DNA of 64,000 nt from DASRHD01 sp035485575 (lineage in GTDB: Bacteria; Verrucomicrobiota; Verrucomicrobiia; Opitutales; Opitutaceae). Made by a program: the position numbers and the translations under genes. Of the stretch, positions 8,386 through 16,500 are shown piece by piece. The DNA is taken from the NCBI GenBank assembly GCA_035485575.1, contig DATHNW010000022.1, positions 1-64,000 of the forward strand, given 5' to 3'. The notes under the pieces were generated by a model. The model searched no databases, was not told the origin of the DNA, and saw only the letters and a list, made by a program, of their open reading frames with translations. Every line of letters begins with the position of its first letter. The stretch's first letter is position 1.

Positions 8386-9525
8386 ATGAAAGAAAAGCTC
8401 ATCTCCCGGTTTCACGCCACGTTCGGCCGCCCGCCCGCATTCATCGCCCGCGCGCCGGGGCGCATCGAATTCATCGGCAACCATACCGACTACAATGGCG
8501 GCACGGTGCTGGGTGCGTCGATCGACCGCAGCGTCTGGGTCGCGCTGGCGCCCGCGGAAGGCGGCGTGCGGCGGCTGGCGTCGGATTTTTCGCCGGAGAT
8601 CGTGACCGTGCCGGCGGACGAAGTGAAAAAATTTTCCGGTGCGCAAAGCTGGGTGAATTATCCGCTGGGCGTGCTCGCGGCGCTGCCGATGTTCGGCCTG
8701 CGGGCGCCGGGAGTGTTCGATTTTCTCGCGGTGTCCGACCTGCCGGTGGGTGCGGGGCTGAGCAGCAGCGCGGCCATTGAGCTGGCGTCGGCGCTGGCGT
8801 TTCTTGCGGCCACTGGCCGGGAAGTGTCCCGCGACGTGCTGGCGCAGATCGGCAAGCATGCGGAGAATAATTTCGTGGGCGTGCCGTGCGGCATCCTCGA
8901 CCAGGGCGTGGCCAGCTTCGGTCAGAAGGACCATCTGGTGTTCATCGACTGCCGCGGGCCGAGATTCGCCACGGTGCCGCTGCCGGCCGGCGCGCATTTC
9001 TGGATTTTCAACACCCACACCAAGCATGCGCTGGTGGACGGGCTTTACGCCGCGCGGCATCGCGAGTGCATGGAGGCGGCCCGCACGCTCGGCGTGGCGC
9101 TGCTCGCGGACCTGACGCCGGCGGAATTCGAAAAAAAGAAACTGGTCCTTGCCGCGGAGCCGCGCAAACGCGCGCAGCACGTGGTCGAAGAAATCGCCCG
9201 CGTCGGGGCTTGCGTGACCGCGTTGCAGGCGGGCGATCTTGCGGCTGCGGGGCGGTTGCTGACGGCGTCGCATCGCAGCTCGCAGGCGCTGTTTGAAAAC
9301 AGCACGGCGGAGTTGGATTTTCTGGTCGATGCGCTGGCAGCAGCGCCGCATGCCTACGGCACGCGGCTGACCGGTGGCGGATTTGGCGGTGCGGTCATGG
9401 CTCTCACCAGCGATGGGTTCACCGAGGCCGGCGCGGCAAAAATTGCGGGAGCCTACCAGAAAAAATTTGGGGCCACGCCTGCCGTGCTGCATTGCCGGAC
9501 GGGCGACGGTGCCGGGCTCTTATGA
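8386..9525 (+). CDS. galK: Galactokinase
   Basis: 379 residues of the GHMP kinase family, phosphorylating galactose to galactose-1-phosphate. It has the galactokinase signature GRIEFIGNHTDYNGG (about 25-39), the ATP-binding loop VGAGLSSSAAIE (about 122-133), and GGGFGGAVMAL (about 331). No other Leloir genes are adjacent. A clan-D alpha-galactosidase lies 43 kb away at 52748-55048 and could supply galactose, although they are not linked. The 3' end is 13 bp from the convergent prepilin peptidase. Confidence 0.95.
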   Translation: MKEKLISRFHATFGRPPAFIARAPGRIEFIGNHTDYNGGTVLGASIDRSVWVALAPAEGGVRRLASDFSPEIVTVPADEVKKFSGAQSWVNYPLGVLAALPMFGLRAPGVFDFLAVSDLPVGAGLSSSAAIELASALAFLAATGREVSRDVLAQIGKHAENNFVGVPCGILDQGVASFGQKDHLVFIDCRGPRFATVPLPAGAHFWIFNTHTKHALVDGLYAARHRECMEAARTLGVALLADLTPAEFEKKKLVLAAEPRKRAQHVVEEIARVGACVTALQAGDLAAAGRLLTASHRSSQALFENSTAELDFLVDALAAAPHAYGTRLTGGGFGGAVMALTSDGFTEAGAAKIAGAYQKKFGATPAVLHCRTGDGAGLL

Positions 9526-9538
9526 CGCGATCGGACGC

Positions 9539-10456
9539 TCAGAGCAGGTCGCTAAGCTGTGTGAGATATGCGTCCACCGGGCCGTGCAACCACAGGAAAT
9601 AAAGCGCGGCGGCGATGGCGAGCATGGGGCCGAAGGGCACGTGCGCACCGAAGCCGAGCGCCGCGGGCTGGCCCTCGGCGTCCGGTGACTCGGCGGGGAG
9701 CGCGGCTTTTTGCGATGGAAAAATTTTCTGCCACACGAGCGCGATGACGAACCACACGGTGCCGACGACCGCACCGCCGAAAATGGAAAACACCGTGGCA
9801 TGCCAGCCGCAAAACGCGCCGATCATGCCGACGAATTTCACGTCACCGAAGCCCATGGCCTCTTTTTTCATCAACGCCTCGGCGATCAGCGCGATCCACA
9901 GCACGAGGCCGGAGCCGACCAGCAAGCCTTTGAGGGAGATCAGGCCGGAGCGCACGCTGTCGACAATGAACAGGTCGCTGGCCTGGCCGTGCAGGGCGGG
10001 TACCAGCGCCGAGAGCAGCAGCCCGGCGAGGCCGGCTCCGATGGTGAACACGTCCGGGATGATGAAATGGTCGAGGTCGATGAAGGTCGCGCAGATGAGC
10101 ACGCTTAGGAACACCATGCCGCATACCGCCTTGGCTGGCGGGAAAAGCGACCAGCACTCGAGAAACAGCAGTCCGGTCAGCAGTTCGACGAACGGATAGC
10201 GCACGGAAAATTTCCGTCCGCAGCAGCGCGCACGGCCACGCAGCAGGAGCCAGGACAGGATCGGGATGTTGTCGCGCCAGGCGATGGGCTTCCCGCACGC
10301 GCAGTGCGAGCCGGGCCGCACGACGGATTTCTCCGCGGGCACGCGGTAGATGACGACGTTGAGAAAACTGCCGACCACCGCACCAAGGATGAACGCCAGG
10401 GCGGGGAAGAACCATGGCAGCGAAGCGGAGAAATCGGCCAGGTCGGCAGTCGTCAT
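9539..10456 (-). CDS. pilD: Prepilin peptidase / N-methyltransferase (A24 family)
   Basis: Polytopic membrane protein that cleaves and methylates type IV prepilins. It has GSFLNVVIYR near the N-terminus, a cytoplasmic loop CACGKPIAWRDNIPILSW...RCCG, and both aspartate signatures (FIDLDHFIIPD and GFGDVKFVG). The loop normally carries two CxxC pairs; here they read HCAC and RCCG, so the zinc site is atypical. I chose ATG 10456; an upstream TTG at 10495 would overlap the aroE stop (TTGA). Likely substrates are the two pilins at 59064-59997. Confidence 0.9.
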   Translation of the reverse strand: MTTADLADFSASLPWFFPALAFILGAVVGSFLNVVIYRVPAEKSVVRPGSHCACGKPIAWRDNIPILSWLLLRGRARCCGRKFSVRYPFVELLTGLLFLECWSLFPPAKAVCGMVFLSVLICATFIDLDHFIIPDVFTIGAGLAGLLLSALVPALHGQASDLFIVDSVRSGLISLKGLLVGSGLVLWIALIAEALMKKEAMGFGDVKFVGMIGAFCGWHATVFSIFGGAVVGTVWFVIALVWQKIFPSQKAALPAESPDAEGQPAALGFGAHVPFGPMLAIAAALYFLWLHGPVDAYLTQLSDLL

Positions 10457-10491
10457 GCGCAGGTGGATTCCGTGGCTTGGGACGGGGAAAG

Positions 10492-11409
10492 TCAAACGTC
10501 GCGCAGCGCGGCCTCGGCGGCGGCGCGCATCACGGGTGCGGTCTCAGCCGCGGGGGCGCCGGTCCAGATTTCGAGTGATTTTGCGCCCTGGTGCACGAGC
10601 ATCGACAGGCCGTTGGCGTAGGGAATATTTCGTTCACGGGCTTGGGCGCCTAATGCTGTCTCGGATAGATTGTAGGTCATGTCGTAAACGCCGGCGGGAT
10701 CTGGCAGGTCACGCAGCTTGAACGGCACCGTATCGCTGGCATGCAGGCCGAGTGTCGTCGCCTGGATAAAAATCACGCCCTTCGGAAAATTCGGAGGTGG
10801 AGCGTCGAGCGCAAAGCCGCGAACCGAGATGTTTCCCTTGAGTGGCTCCAGTATGGCGAGAAACGGGGCAAGTTTTTCTTTTGTGCGGTTGAGAATCCAG
10901 AGTGAAGCACATCTCTGCTGCAGACACTCGACGGCCGCGCCGCGCGCCGCGCCGCCGGCGCCAAGAATGATGATGTGCGCTCCGGCAAGCTTCCGGCCAA
11001 GGGTCTCATATACAGCCGTGGCCAGTCCATAGCCATCGGTATTGTAGCCGTGCCAGCCATGCTCGGTCCAGGTCAGGGTGTTCACGGCGCCGACGGGTTG
11101 TGCGGCAGGGTCGGTTTCAGCGACGAGGTCGAAGGCCATGACCTTGTGCGGGACGGTGAGGTTGAGTCCGTAGAATTTCTCCTCGTGTAGCAGTGCAAGG
11201 GCGCGTGGCAGGTCGGCTGGCGGGACGTCGAAACGAAAGTATCGCCAGTCGCGGAAGCGCGCATCGCGTTGGGCCAGTCCGGCCAGCGCGGCGTTGTGCA
11301 TCGGCGGGCTGAGCGAGTGCGCGATGGGATGGCCGAGGACGGCAAGGCTGGTGCCGGCGTGCGACCAGCGGACGAGATCGTCGAGCGTGTGGACGGGGTC
11401 GGCGGACAT
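10492..11409 (-). CDS. aroE: Shikimate dehydrogenase
   Basis: Reduces 3-dehydroshikimate to shikimate with NADPH. Seen are the substrate site SLSPPMHN, LNLTVPHK with the catalytic Lys, GAVNTL, NTDGYG with the catalytic Asp, the Rossmann GAGGAARG, and NGLSMLVHQGAKS near the C-terminus. A GTG-type upstream start at 11448 would add 13 residues; ATG 11409 (MSADPVHTL) is preferred. It belongs to the minus-strand run yggS, SirB1-like, aroE, pilD. Confidence 0.95.
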   Translation of the reverse strand: MSADPVHTLDDLVRWSHAGTSLAVLGHPIAHSLSPPMHNAALAGLAQRDARFRDWRYFRFDVPPADLPRALALLHEEKFYGLNLTVPHKVMAFDLVAETDPAAQPVGAVNTLTWTEHGWHGYNTDGYGLATAVYETLGRKLAGAHIIILGAGGAARGAAVECLQQRCASLWILNRTKEKLAPFLAILEPLKGNISVRGFALDAPPPNFPKGVIFIQATTLGLHASDTVPFKLRDLPDPAGVYDMTYNLSETALGAQARERNIPYANGLSMLVHQGAKSLEIWTGAPAAETAPVMRAAAEAALRDV

Positions 11410-11485
11410 GCGATGCCGGATTGGCGCCGGCCGCTGGCGGATTGTCAACCCGTGGGAGACTCAACCCGTCAGCCAAAATCCTCGA

Positions 11486-12391
11486 TTACGACGAGGCGTG
11501 GCGCTCGTAGGTGGCCTCGAACTCCTCGACGAACTCGGCGAAGAGGCGGGCATGCCCGTGGTCGCCGGCCTCGGTGTAGTGATTGACGAGGTGGCGGCAG
11601 GAGCGGCAGAGCACCTCGCGCACGGGGGTGGGCGCGAGATCGGTGGTTTTTGGCACCAGGTTTTTGCCGCGCAGGAAGGCGAAGAGCTCCTCGGTGGAGC
11701 GGAAGACGCCCTTGTCGAAGGCATCGATGAAAAACGGCTTGTCCTCCAGGTAGCAGCCGACGACGAAGTGCCCGGGCAGGCTGACCGGCTCGAGCGTGAG
11801 GCCGACGCGCTGCGCCACGAGCAGATAGACAGTGCTGAGCGAGAGCGGGATGCCCTTGCGGCGGATGAGCACCCGGTCGAGGAAATTGTTGAGCGGGTCG
11901 GTGTAATGCTCGACGTTGCCGCGGAAGCCGTACTCGGCAAAGAGCACGCGATTGATCACGCGGCATTTTTCGCGGGCGGTGGCGGGCTCGAGGATGAGCT
12001 CACGGCAGCGCATCGCCAGTTCGTCGAGCACGGCGCAACACGCGCCGATGTCGAGGTCGGGGGTGACGGTGCGGCTGAGGAGCAGCGCGCCGGTCTCAAG
12101 CTCGTAGTTAAGTGAGCGGATGAAGCCCTTGAACTCGGCGACCGGGTCGGTGAACTTCAGCTCGTCGAGAAACCACCGGGCATGCCAGGCGAGGACGCGG
12201 TTGGGCCCCTGGGCGGCCTCCTTGAGAAATTGCAGGGCGGCCGGGCCGCGCTGGGTGAAGTGGAGAAGCAACGCGCGGCGCACGGGGCCGCTGGTGTCGT
12301 CGAGCAAGCCCAAAAACGCATCCTTCAAATTGACGCTGAGCTTTTCACTTTCCACGTCTACAAGAGGAAAAAATTTTCTCCATTTCTGCAA
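11486..12391 (-). CDS. SirB1/Transglut_core2 family protein
   Basis: 301 residues. The central region RKGIPLSLSTVYLLVAQRVGLTLEPVSLPGHFVV is typical of the SirB1-like transglutaminase-like superfamily (Transglut_core2), with the N-terminal part helical. In this group the canonical transglutaminase cysteine is often replaced, and here the position reads as serine (PLSLS), so it may not be an active protease or transglutaminase. No other ATG is available near the N-terminus; TTG at 12391 is used and is uncertain. Function is unknown. It sits between yggS and aroE in a probable operon. Confidence 0.8.
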   Translation of the reverse strand: MQKWRKFFPLVDVESEKLSVNLKDAFLGLLDDTSGPVRRALLLHFTQRGPAALQFLKEAAQGPNRVLAWHARWFLDELKFTDPVAEFKGFIRSLNYELETGALLLSRTVTPDLDIGACCAVLDELAMRCRELILEPATAREKCRVINRVLFAEYGFRGNVEHYTDPLNNFLDRVLIRRKGIPLSLSTVYLLVAQRVGLTLEPVSLPGHFVVGCYLEDKPFFIDAFDKGVFRSTEELFAFLRGKNLVPKTTDLAPTPVREVLCRSCRHLVNHYTEAGDHGHARLFAEFVEEFEATYERHASS

Positions 12392-12471
12392 TCAGGAAAC
12401 GGGCCGGTTGGACGAAATTTTCTCCAGCGCGGAATTTTCTTGCAGGAATGACTCGCGCCATGGACTTGCGT

Positions 12472-13167
12472 TCATCCGCGCGGACCGAACAGCGCGGTGC
12501 CGACGCGCACGAGCGTGCTGCCCTCGGCGATGGCGGCGGCGAGATCGCCGCTCATGCCCATTGATAGCACTTGCAAAGGGACGCCGGACTTTTGCGCGAG
12601 CCCGTCGCGCAGTGTGCGCAGCGCGGCGAAGGCGCGGCGGGCGACGGCGGGATCCTCGCTGAGGGGCGCGATGGTCATGAAGCCGTCCACACGCAGATTT
12701 TTTTTGGCCAGTGCGGATTCGAGCAGGCGCGGGGTGTCCGCGGGCGCGGCCCCGAATTTGTTCGGGTCGGCGCCGGCATTGATTTCTAGCAACACGGGAA
12801 GGATGCGGCCGAGCCCGGCGGCGGCCCGGTCGAGCAGATCAAGGAGTTTTTCGCTGTCCACGCTCTGCACGCGGTCGAAGTGCTGTGCGGCGAGCCCGGC
12901 CTTGTTGGACTGCAAGTGGCCGATGAGTTCCCACGCGACGGGCGCGGTGGTCTGGCCTTTTTTCCCGATGGCCTCTTGCACGCGGTTTTCGCCGACGGCG
13001 CGCAGGCCGTAACGGGCGGCATAACCGGCGGCGGCGGCCGGCTGGTTTTTCGTGACGGCGAGGAGTTCGACCCCGCCCGGGTCGCGACCGGCGGCCCGGC
13101 AGGCCTCGCCGATTTGCGCGCGGACGGCATCGGCGCGCGCGGCAAACTCTTCATAGGAAGGAAACAT
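12472..13167 (-). CDS. yggS: YggS-family PLP homeostasis protein
   Basis: 231-residue single-domain PLP-binding TIM-barrel protein that buffers pyridoxal phosphate and has no known enzymatic substrate. The PLP lysine is in AVTKNQ (Lys40). Other family marks are AVGENRVQEA, WELIGHLQSNK, LEINAGADPNKFG, GFMTIAP, LSMGMSGDL and VRVGTALFG. It is divergent from the LysR gene; the 54-bp gap holds a palindrome at 13197-13213. Confidence 0.95.
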   Translation of the reverse strand: MFPSYEEFAARADAVRAQIGEACRAAGRDPGGVELLAVTKNQPAAAAGYAARYGLRAVGENRVQEAIGKKGQTTAPVAWELIGHLQSNKAGLAAQHFDRVQSVDSEKLLDLLDRAAAGLGRILPVLLEINAGADPNKFGAAPADTPRLLESALAKKNLRVDGFMTIAPLSEDPAVARRAFAALRTLRDGLAQKSGVPLQVLSMGMSGDLAAAIAEGSTLVRVGTALFGPRG

Positions 13168-13196
13168 TATCAGATTTGCTTAAACATTTGCGCGAC

Positions 13197-13213
13197 GATA
13201 AGAAATCTTTATC
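13197..13213. promoter_or_regulatory. Palindrome in the yggS-LysR intergenic region
   Basis: GATAAGAAATCTTTATC reads as an imperfect inverted repeat (GATAAGA against GATAAAGA) with T-N-A spacing like LysR-type regulator sites. It sits 8 bp before the LysR ATG and about 30 bp from the yggS start. Autoregulation by the LysR protein is inferred from position only. Confidence 0.4.
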
Positions 13214-13221
13214 ATCGGCCC

Positions 13222-14121
13222 ATGCAAATTGAGAACTTCAAGATCTTCGCCGACCTGGTCGAGACGAAGAGCTTTTCGAAGTCGGCCAAATTGAACGGCA
13301 TCACGCAATCGGCGGTGAGCCAGCAGGCGCGCGCGATGGAAAAGCATTTCAAGACGCTGCTGATCGACCGCAGCCAGAAGCAGTTTCAGCTCACACGCGA
13401 AGGGCAGCGCCTTTACGAGGCGGCGAAGGAAATCCTGCTGCAATACGACAAGCTCGGCAGCGAGCTGCAGGAGATGAAAAAAATCATCAGCGGCACGATC
13501 CGCATTTCGACGATTTACTCGATCGGCCTGCACGAGCTCCCGGTCTACATCAAAAAATTCCTGCACGACTACCCCTCGGTCAACGCGCGCGTCGAATACC
13601 GGCGTTCGAACCTTGTTTATGAGGACATATTGCACAATTCCGTCGATTTCGGCCTCGTGGCGTTTCCAGTGAAGGTGAGGCAGATCGAGATCATCCCGTT
13701 CCGCAGCGACCGGCTGGTGCTCATCACGCATCCCAATCACCCGCTGGCGAAGACCGGCGAGGTTGAGCTCAAGAATCTCAGCGGGCACAAGTTCATCGGC
13801 TTTGATCCCGACATCCCGACGCGCAAGGCGGTCGACCAGATTTTTCGCGACAACAAGCTCGAGATCCAGCCGGTGATGGAGTTCGACAACATCGAGACGG
13901 TGAAGCGGGCGGTCGAGATCGACCACGGCATTGCCATCGTGCCGCAGGCCACGGTGCAGCAGGAAATGAAGCAGGGCACGCTCGCGGTGCTGCATTTCAA
14001 GAGCAAGGAATTCACCCGGCCGCTGGCCATCATGCACCGCAAAGGCCGGGTGCTTACGCCGGCGATGAAAAAATTCATCGAAACACTCGGGCTGAACCTG
14101 CCCGAGGCACACGAGACGTGA
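13222..14121 (+). CDS. LysR-family transcriptional regulator
   Basis: 299 residues. The N-terminal winged helix-turn-helix (MQIENFKIFADLVETKSFSK...AVSQQARAMEKHF, about 1-60) is followed by the linker helix and a type-2 periplasmic-binding-protein-like effector domain (TIRISTIYSIGLHELP onwards). The open frame extends to 12880 but that part is the antisense of yggS; ATG 13222 begins exactly at the HTH helix and is chosen. Effector and regulon are unknown; the divergent yggS and its own promoter are the obvious targets. Confidence 0.93.
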   Translation: MQIENFKIFADLVETKSFSKSAKLNGITQSAVSQQARAMEKHFKTLLIDRSQKQFQLTREGQRLYEAAKEILLQYDKLGSELQEMKKIISGTIRISTIYSIGLHELPVYIKKFLHDYPSVNARVEYRRSNLVYEDILHNSVDFGLVAFPVKVRQIEIIPFRSDRLVLITHPNHPLAKTGEVELKNLSGHKFIGFDPDIPTRKAVDQIFRDNKLEIQPVMEFDNIETVKRAVEIDHGIAIVPQATVQQEMKQGTLAVLHFKSKEFTRPLAIMHRKGRVLTPAMKKFIETLGLNLPEAHET

Positions 14122-14186
14122 AGACTCCGGGCGCGCGCAACCCGGTGTGGCGCGGAACGTTGGCCGCCATGCCGGTCTAACGCAGG

Positions 14187-15761
14187 ATGAAATTTGTGCC
14201 CCTGATCCTCCTGGTGCACCCGGCTCCTGGTATGGAACTGGCGGACGGCTTGCTTGCCCTTTACGCGCTTACGCTGGCCGGACTGGCGTTCTTTGCCGTG
14301 CATCGCGTCAAGATACTCTGGCTATATTTCCGTCATTGCCGGCGTCAGCCATCCGCGCCGCCACCGTGGCGGGGACCGCTGCCGCGTGTGTGCGTGCAAT
14401 GCCCGCTCTTCAATGAGCCGCTCGTCGCCGAGGCCCTGCTGGAAAAAGTCACCGCGTTGCGCTGGCCGGCGGAGCTGCTGGAAATCCATATCCTGGACGA
14501 TTCCACGGACGGGACGCCCGGGGTGATCGAGCGATGGCTGCGGGCCCATCCCGAGCGCGCCGGGCGTTGCGTGCACCTGCGCCGTCACAGCCGGGCCGGC
14601 TACAAGGCGGGCGCGCTGGCCGAGGGCATGGCCCGCAGCCAGGCGGAATTTTTCGCGGTCTTCGACGCCGATTTCCGGCCCGAGCCGGATTTTCTCGAGC
14701 AGCTGATGCCGCGCTTCGCCGACCCCGATGTGGGCGTGGTGCAGGCGCGGTGGGAGTTCAGCAACCGCAATGCCAGCCTGCTCACACGCTGCCAGGGGAT
14801 CTTTCTCGATGCGCATTTCGTCGTCGAGCAGGCGGCGCGCTGCTCGGGGGATTTGTTCTTCAATTTCAACGGCACGGCCGGCATCTGGCGCCGCACCGCG
14901 CTCGAGGAGGCCGGCGGCTGGTGCGCCGACACCGTCACCGAGGATCTGGACGCGAGTTACCGTGCCCAGCTGATCGGCTGGAAATTCGTCTATCTCGACC
15001 GCTACACCGTGCCCTCGGAATTGCCGGAAAATCTGACCGCCTTCAAATCGCAGCAACGGCGCTGGACGAAGGGCGGCATGCAGGTTGCGCGCAAGCTCCT
15101 GTGGACCGTGCTCATGAGCGACCGGCCCGCGCGGGTGAAACGCGAGGCGTTCTGCCACCTCACGGTCGGATTAATCCATCCCCTGCTGGTGATGTTTTCA
15201 ATTTTGTTCGTGCCGTGTCTCTATCTCTTCGGCGGCCATCCGCAGGGCATTTGGCGCTGGATCAACCCCCTCTCCGTTGTGGTGGCCGGCGGCTCGACGA
15301 TGATGCTCTACTTCACCGGCCAGTATTTTCGCAAAAAGCGCTGGCTGGAAGGTGTCGTCTGGCTGGTCGGTGCGCCGTTCGTGCTCGCTTTTGGGCTGGC
15401 CATGAGCGTGACCTGCTGCGTGGCGACGCTGGAAGGGTTGTTGACGCAGGGCGGTGAATTCGTCCGCACGCCCAAGGGTGGTCGTGCGGCGTCGGTAGTC
15501 GGGCTGGTTGGGCGCCTCAGAAGTCGCACCCTGTTCATGATCATCACATTTGGGGAAATTGTGCTGGGATTAGGCATGTTTTTCGGCGCCATATACTTTG
15601 GCGGCAATCAAATGACCTATATCGCGGTGATCCTGTTCGTGAAAGCCACAGGTTTCCTTGGTCTGGCCGCAATGTCCGCGCCCGATCTACTGCCGCGTTT
15701 CGCGCGCGCTGCGCGCTTAAGGCGGGAAGAAGCGGTTGCGCTCGCGGCTCATACGGGATAA
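14187..15761 (+). CDS. Membrane glycosyltransferase family 2 (cellulose synthase/CslA-like)
   Basis: 524 residues. One N-terminal membrane segment, a cytosolic GT-A domain, then four or so C-terminal membrane segments. The processive GT2 motifs are all visible: ILDDSTDG (about 105), FDADF (about 160), TEDLD (about 251, the base) and QQRRW (289-293). Overall order resembles beta-glucan or mannan synthases of the CESA/CslA superfamily. The sugar product is not predictable; no PilZ domain is seen. The next gene, a TlpA-like thioredoxin, starts 17 bp downstream. Confidence 0.88.
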   Translation: MKFVPLILLVHPAPGMELADGLLALYALTLAGLAFFAVHRVKILWLYFRHCRRQPSAPPPWRGPLPRVCVQCPLFNEPLVAEALLEKVTALRWPAELLEIHILDDSTDGTPGVIERWLRAHPERAGRCVHLRRHSRAGYKAGALAEGMARSQAEFFAVFDADFRPEPDFLEQLMPRFADPDVGVVQARWEFSNRNASLLTRCQGIFLDAHFVVEQAARCSGDLFFNFNGTAGIWRRTALEEAGGWCADTVTEDLDASYRAQLIGWKFVYLDRYTVPSELPENLTAFKSQQRRWTKGGMQVARKLLWTVLMSDRPARVKREAFCHLTVGLIHPLLVMFSILFVPCLYLFGGHPQGIWRWINPLSVVVAGGSTMMLYFTGQYFRKKRWLEGVVWLVGAPFVLAFGLAMSVTCCVATLEGLLTQGGEFVRTPKGGRAASVVGLVGRLRSRTLFMIITFGEIVLGLGMFFGAIYFGGNQMTYIAVILFVKATGFLGLAAMSAPDLLPRFARAARLRREEAVALAAHTG

Positions 15762-15778
15762 CCTCGTCCCACTTATTT

Positions 15779-16279
15779 ATGAAACCGTCCGCTTTTTCCC
15801 GCCTGCTGGCTGCGGCCTTTGTCGCCAGCCTCCTGCTCACTCAAGCCCGCGCCGAAACGGTTGCGCCCACGCCCGCCCCGGGCTGGGAGCTTAAGGACGT
15901 CGATGGCAAGCCGGTGAATTTCTCCCAGTTCAAGGGTAAGGTCGTGGTGCTCGATTTCTGGGCCACTTGGTGTCCGCCCTGCCGCTCGGAGATTCCGGGT
16001 TACGAGAAACTGCAGGAAAAATACAAGGACAAGGGCCTCGTCATCATCGGCGTCTCGGTCGATCAGGGCGGCCCGGAAGTGGTGAAAAAATTCGCGGCCG
16101 ATTTTCACATGAATTATACGGTGGTGCTGGCTGATGACAGCCTCGTCCAGGCCTTTGGCGGAATTGAGGCGATCCCCACCACGTTCATCATCGATCGGGA
16201 CGGCAAAATCCGCGACAAGAAGATCGGTGCGATGGAGACGGCAGACTACGAGAAGGTCATCCAGCAATACCTCAACTGA
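15779..16279 (+). CDS. TlpA/ResA-family thiol-disulfide oxidoreductase (exported)
   Basis: 166 residues with an N-terminal signal peptide (about 1-25, ending ARA) and a thioredoxin fold carrying WCPPC (Cys65, Cys68) and the cis-proline in IPTTF. It likely reduces disulfides in the periplasm, as for cytochrome c maturation proteins, though no ccm genes are nearby. It is cotranscribed with the upstream glycosyltransferase by spacing. Its 3' end faces the GH3 gene, with RNA element copy 2 between them. Confidence 0.92.
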   Translation: MKPSAFSRLLAAAFVASLLLTQARAETVAPTPAPGWELKDVDGKPVNFSQFKGKVVVLDFWATWCPPCRSEIPGYEKLQEKYKDKGLVIIGVSVDQGGPEVVKKFAADFHMNYTVVLADDSLVQAFGGIEAIPTTFIIDRDGKIRDKKIGAMETADYEKVIQQYLN

Positions 16280-16330
16280 GCGCCTGCGACGCATTGCAGC
16301 GCTTTCGCGACGAGCCGGTGGATTTTAAAA

Positions 16331-16434
16331 AAGAGAGGGGCCGGCGAAACCCCTAACGCCGGCCCCCTTTTATTTCTATTGATCCGGTCTTGCGACCGGA
16401 CTCCATGTTACCCCAAGACCCTGCGTTAACAGGG
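16331..16434 (-). ncRNA. Structured RNA element, copy 2 (with extra GCAA-loop hairpin)
   Basis: Read on the minus strand: hairpin CCCTG...CAGGG (16419-16434), linker TCTT, box GGGGTAAC (16414-16407), a 7-bp hairpin TCCGGTC-GCAA-GACCGGA (16386-16403) absent from copy 1, then a 10-bp stem (16337-16346 with 16357-16366) closing the 10-nt loop TTAGGGGTTT, then TCTCTTTTTT. It lies 67 nt past the GH3 stop, so it acts at least as that operon's terminator and may be released as a 3'-UTR small RNA. See copy 1 at 7248-7328. Confidence 0.6.
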
Positions 16435-16500
16435 AACTTACCGACTGATTCAGCATCGGCTGTGCCAGCTGCGGATTTTTTTCGCACCAATGTGCGGCGG

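Noticed and set aside
8386..9525. galK and the alpha-galactosidase as one galactose-use locus
   Set aside because: They are 43 kb apart with unrelated neighbours; a shared pathway is possible but not a locus.
7248..16434. The twin RNA element as a MITE or REP-type mobile repeat
   Set aside because: Stems differ completely while loops, box and spacing are kept, and no target duplication or terminal repeat is seen. Copying of DNA would have kept the stems.
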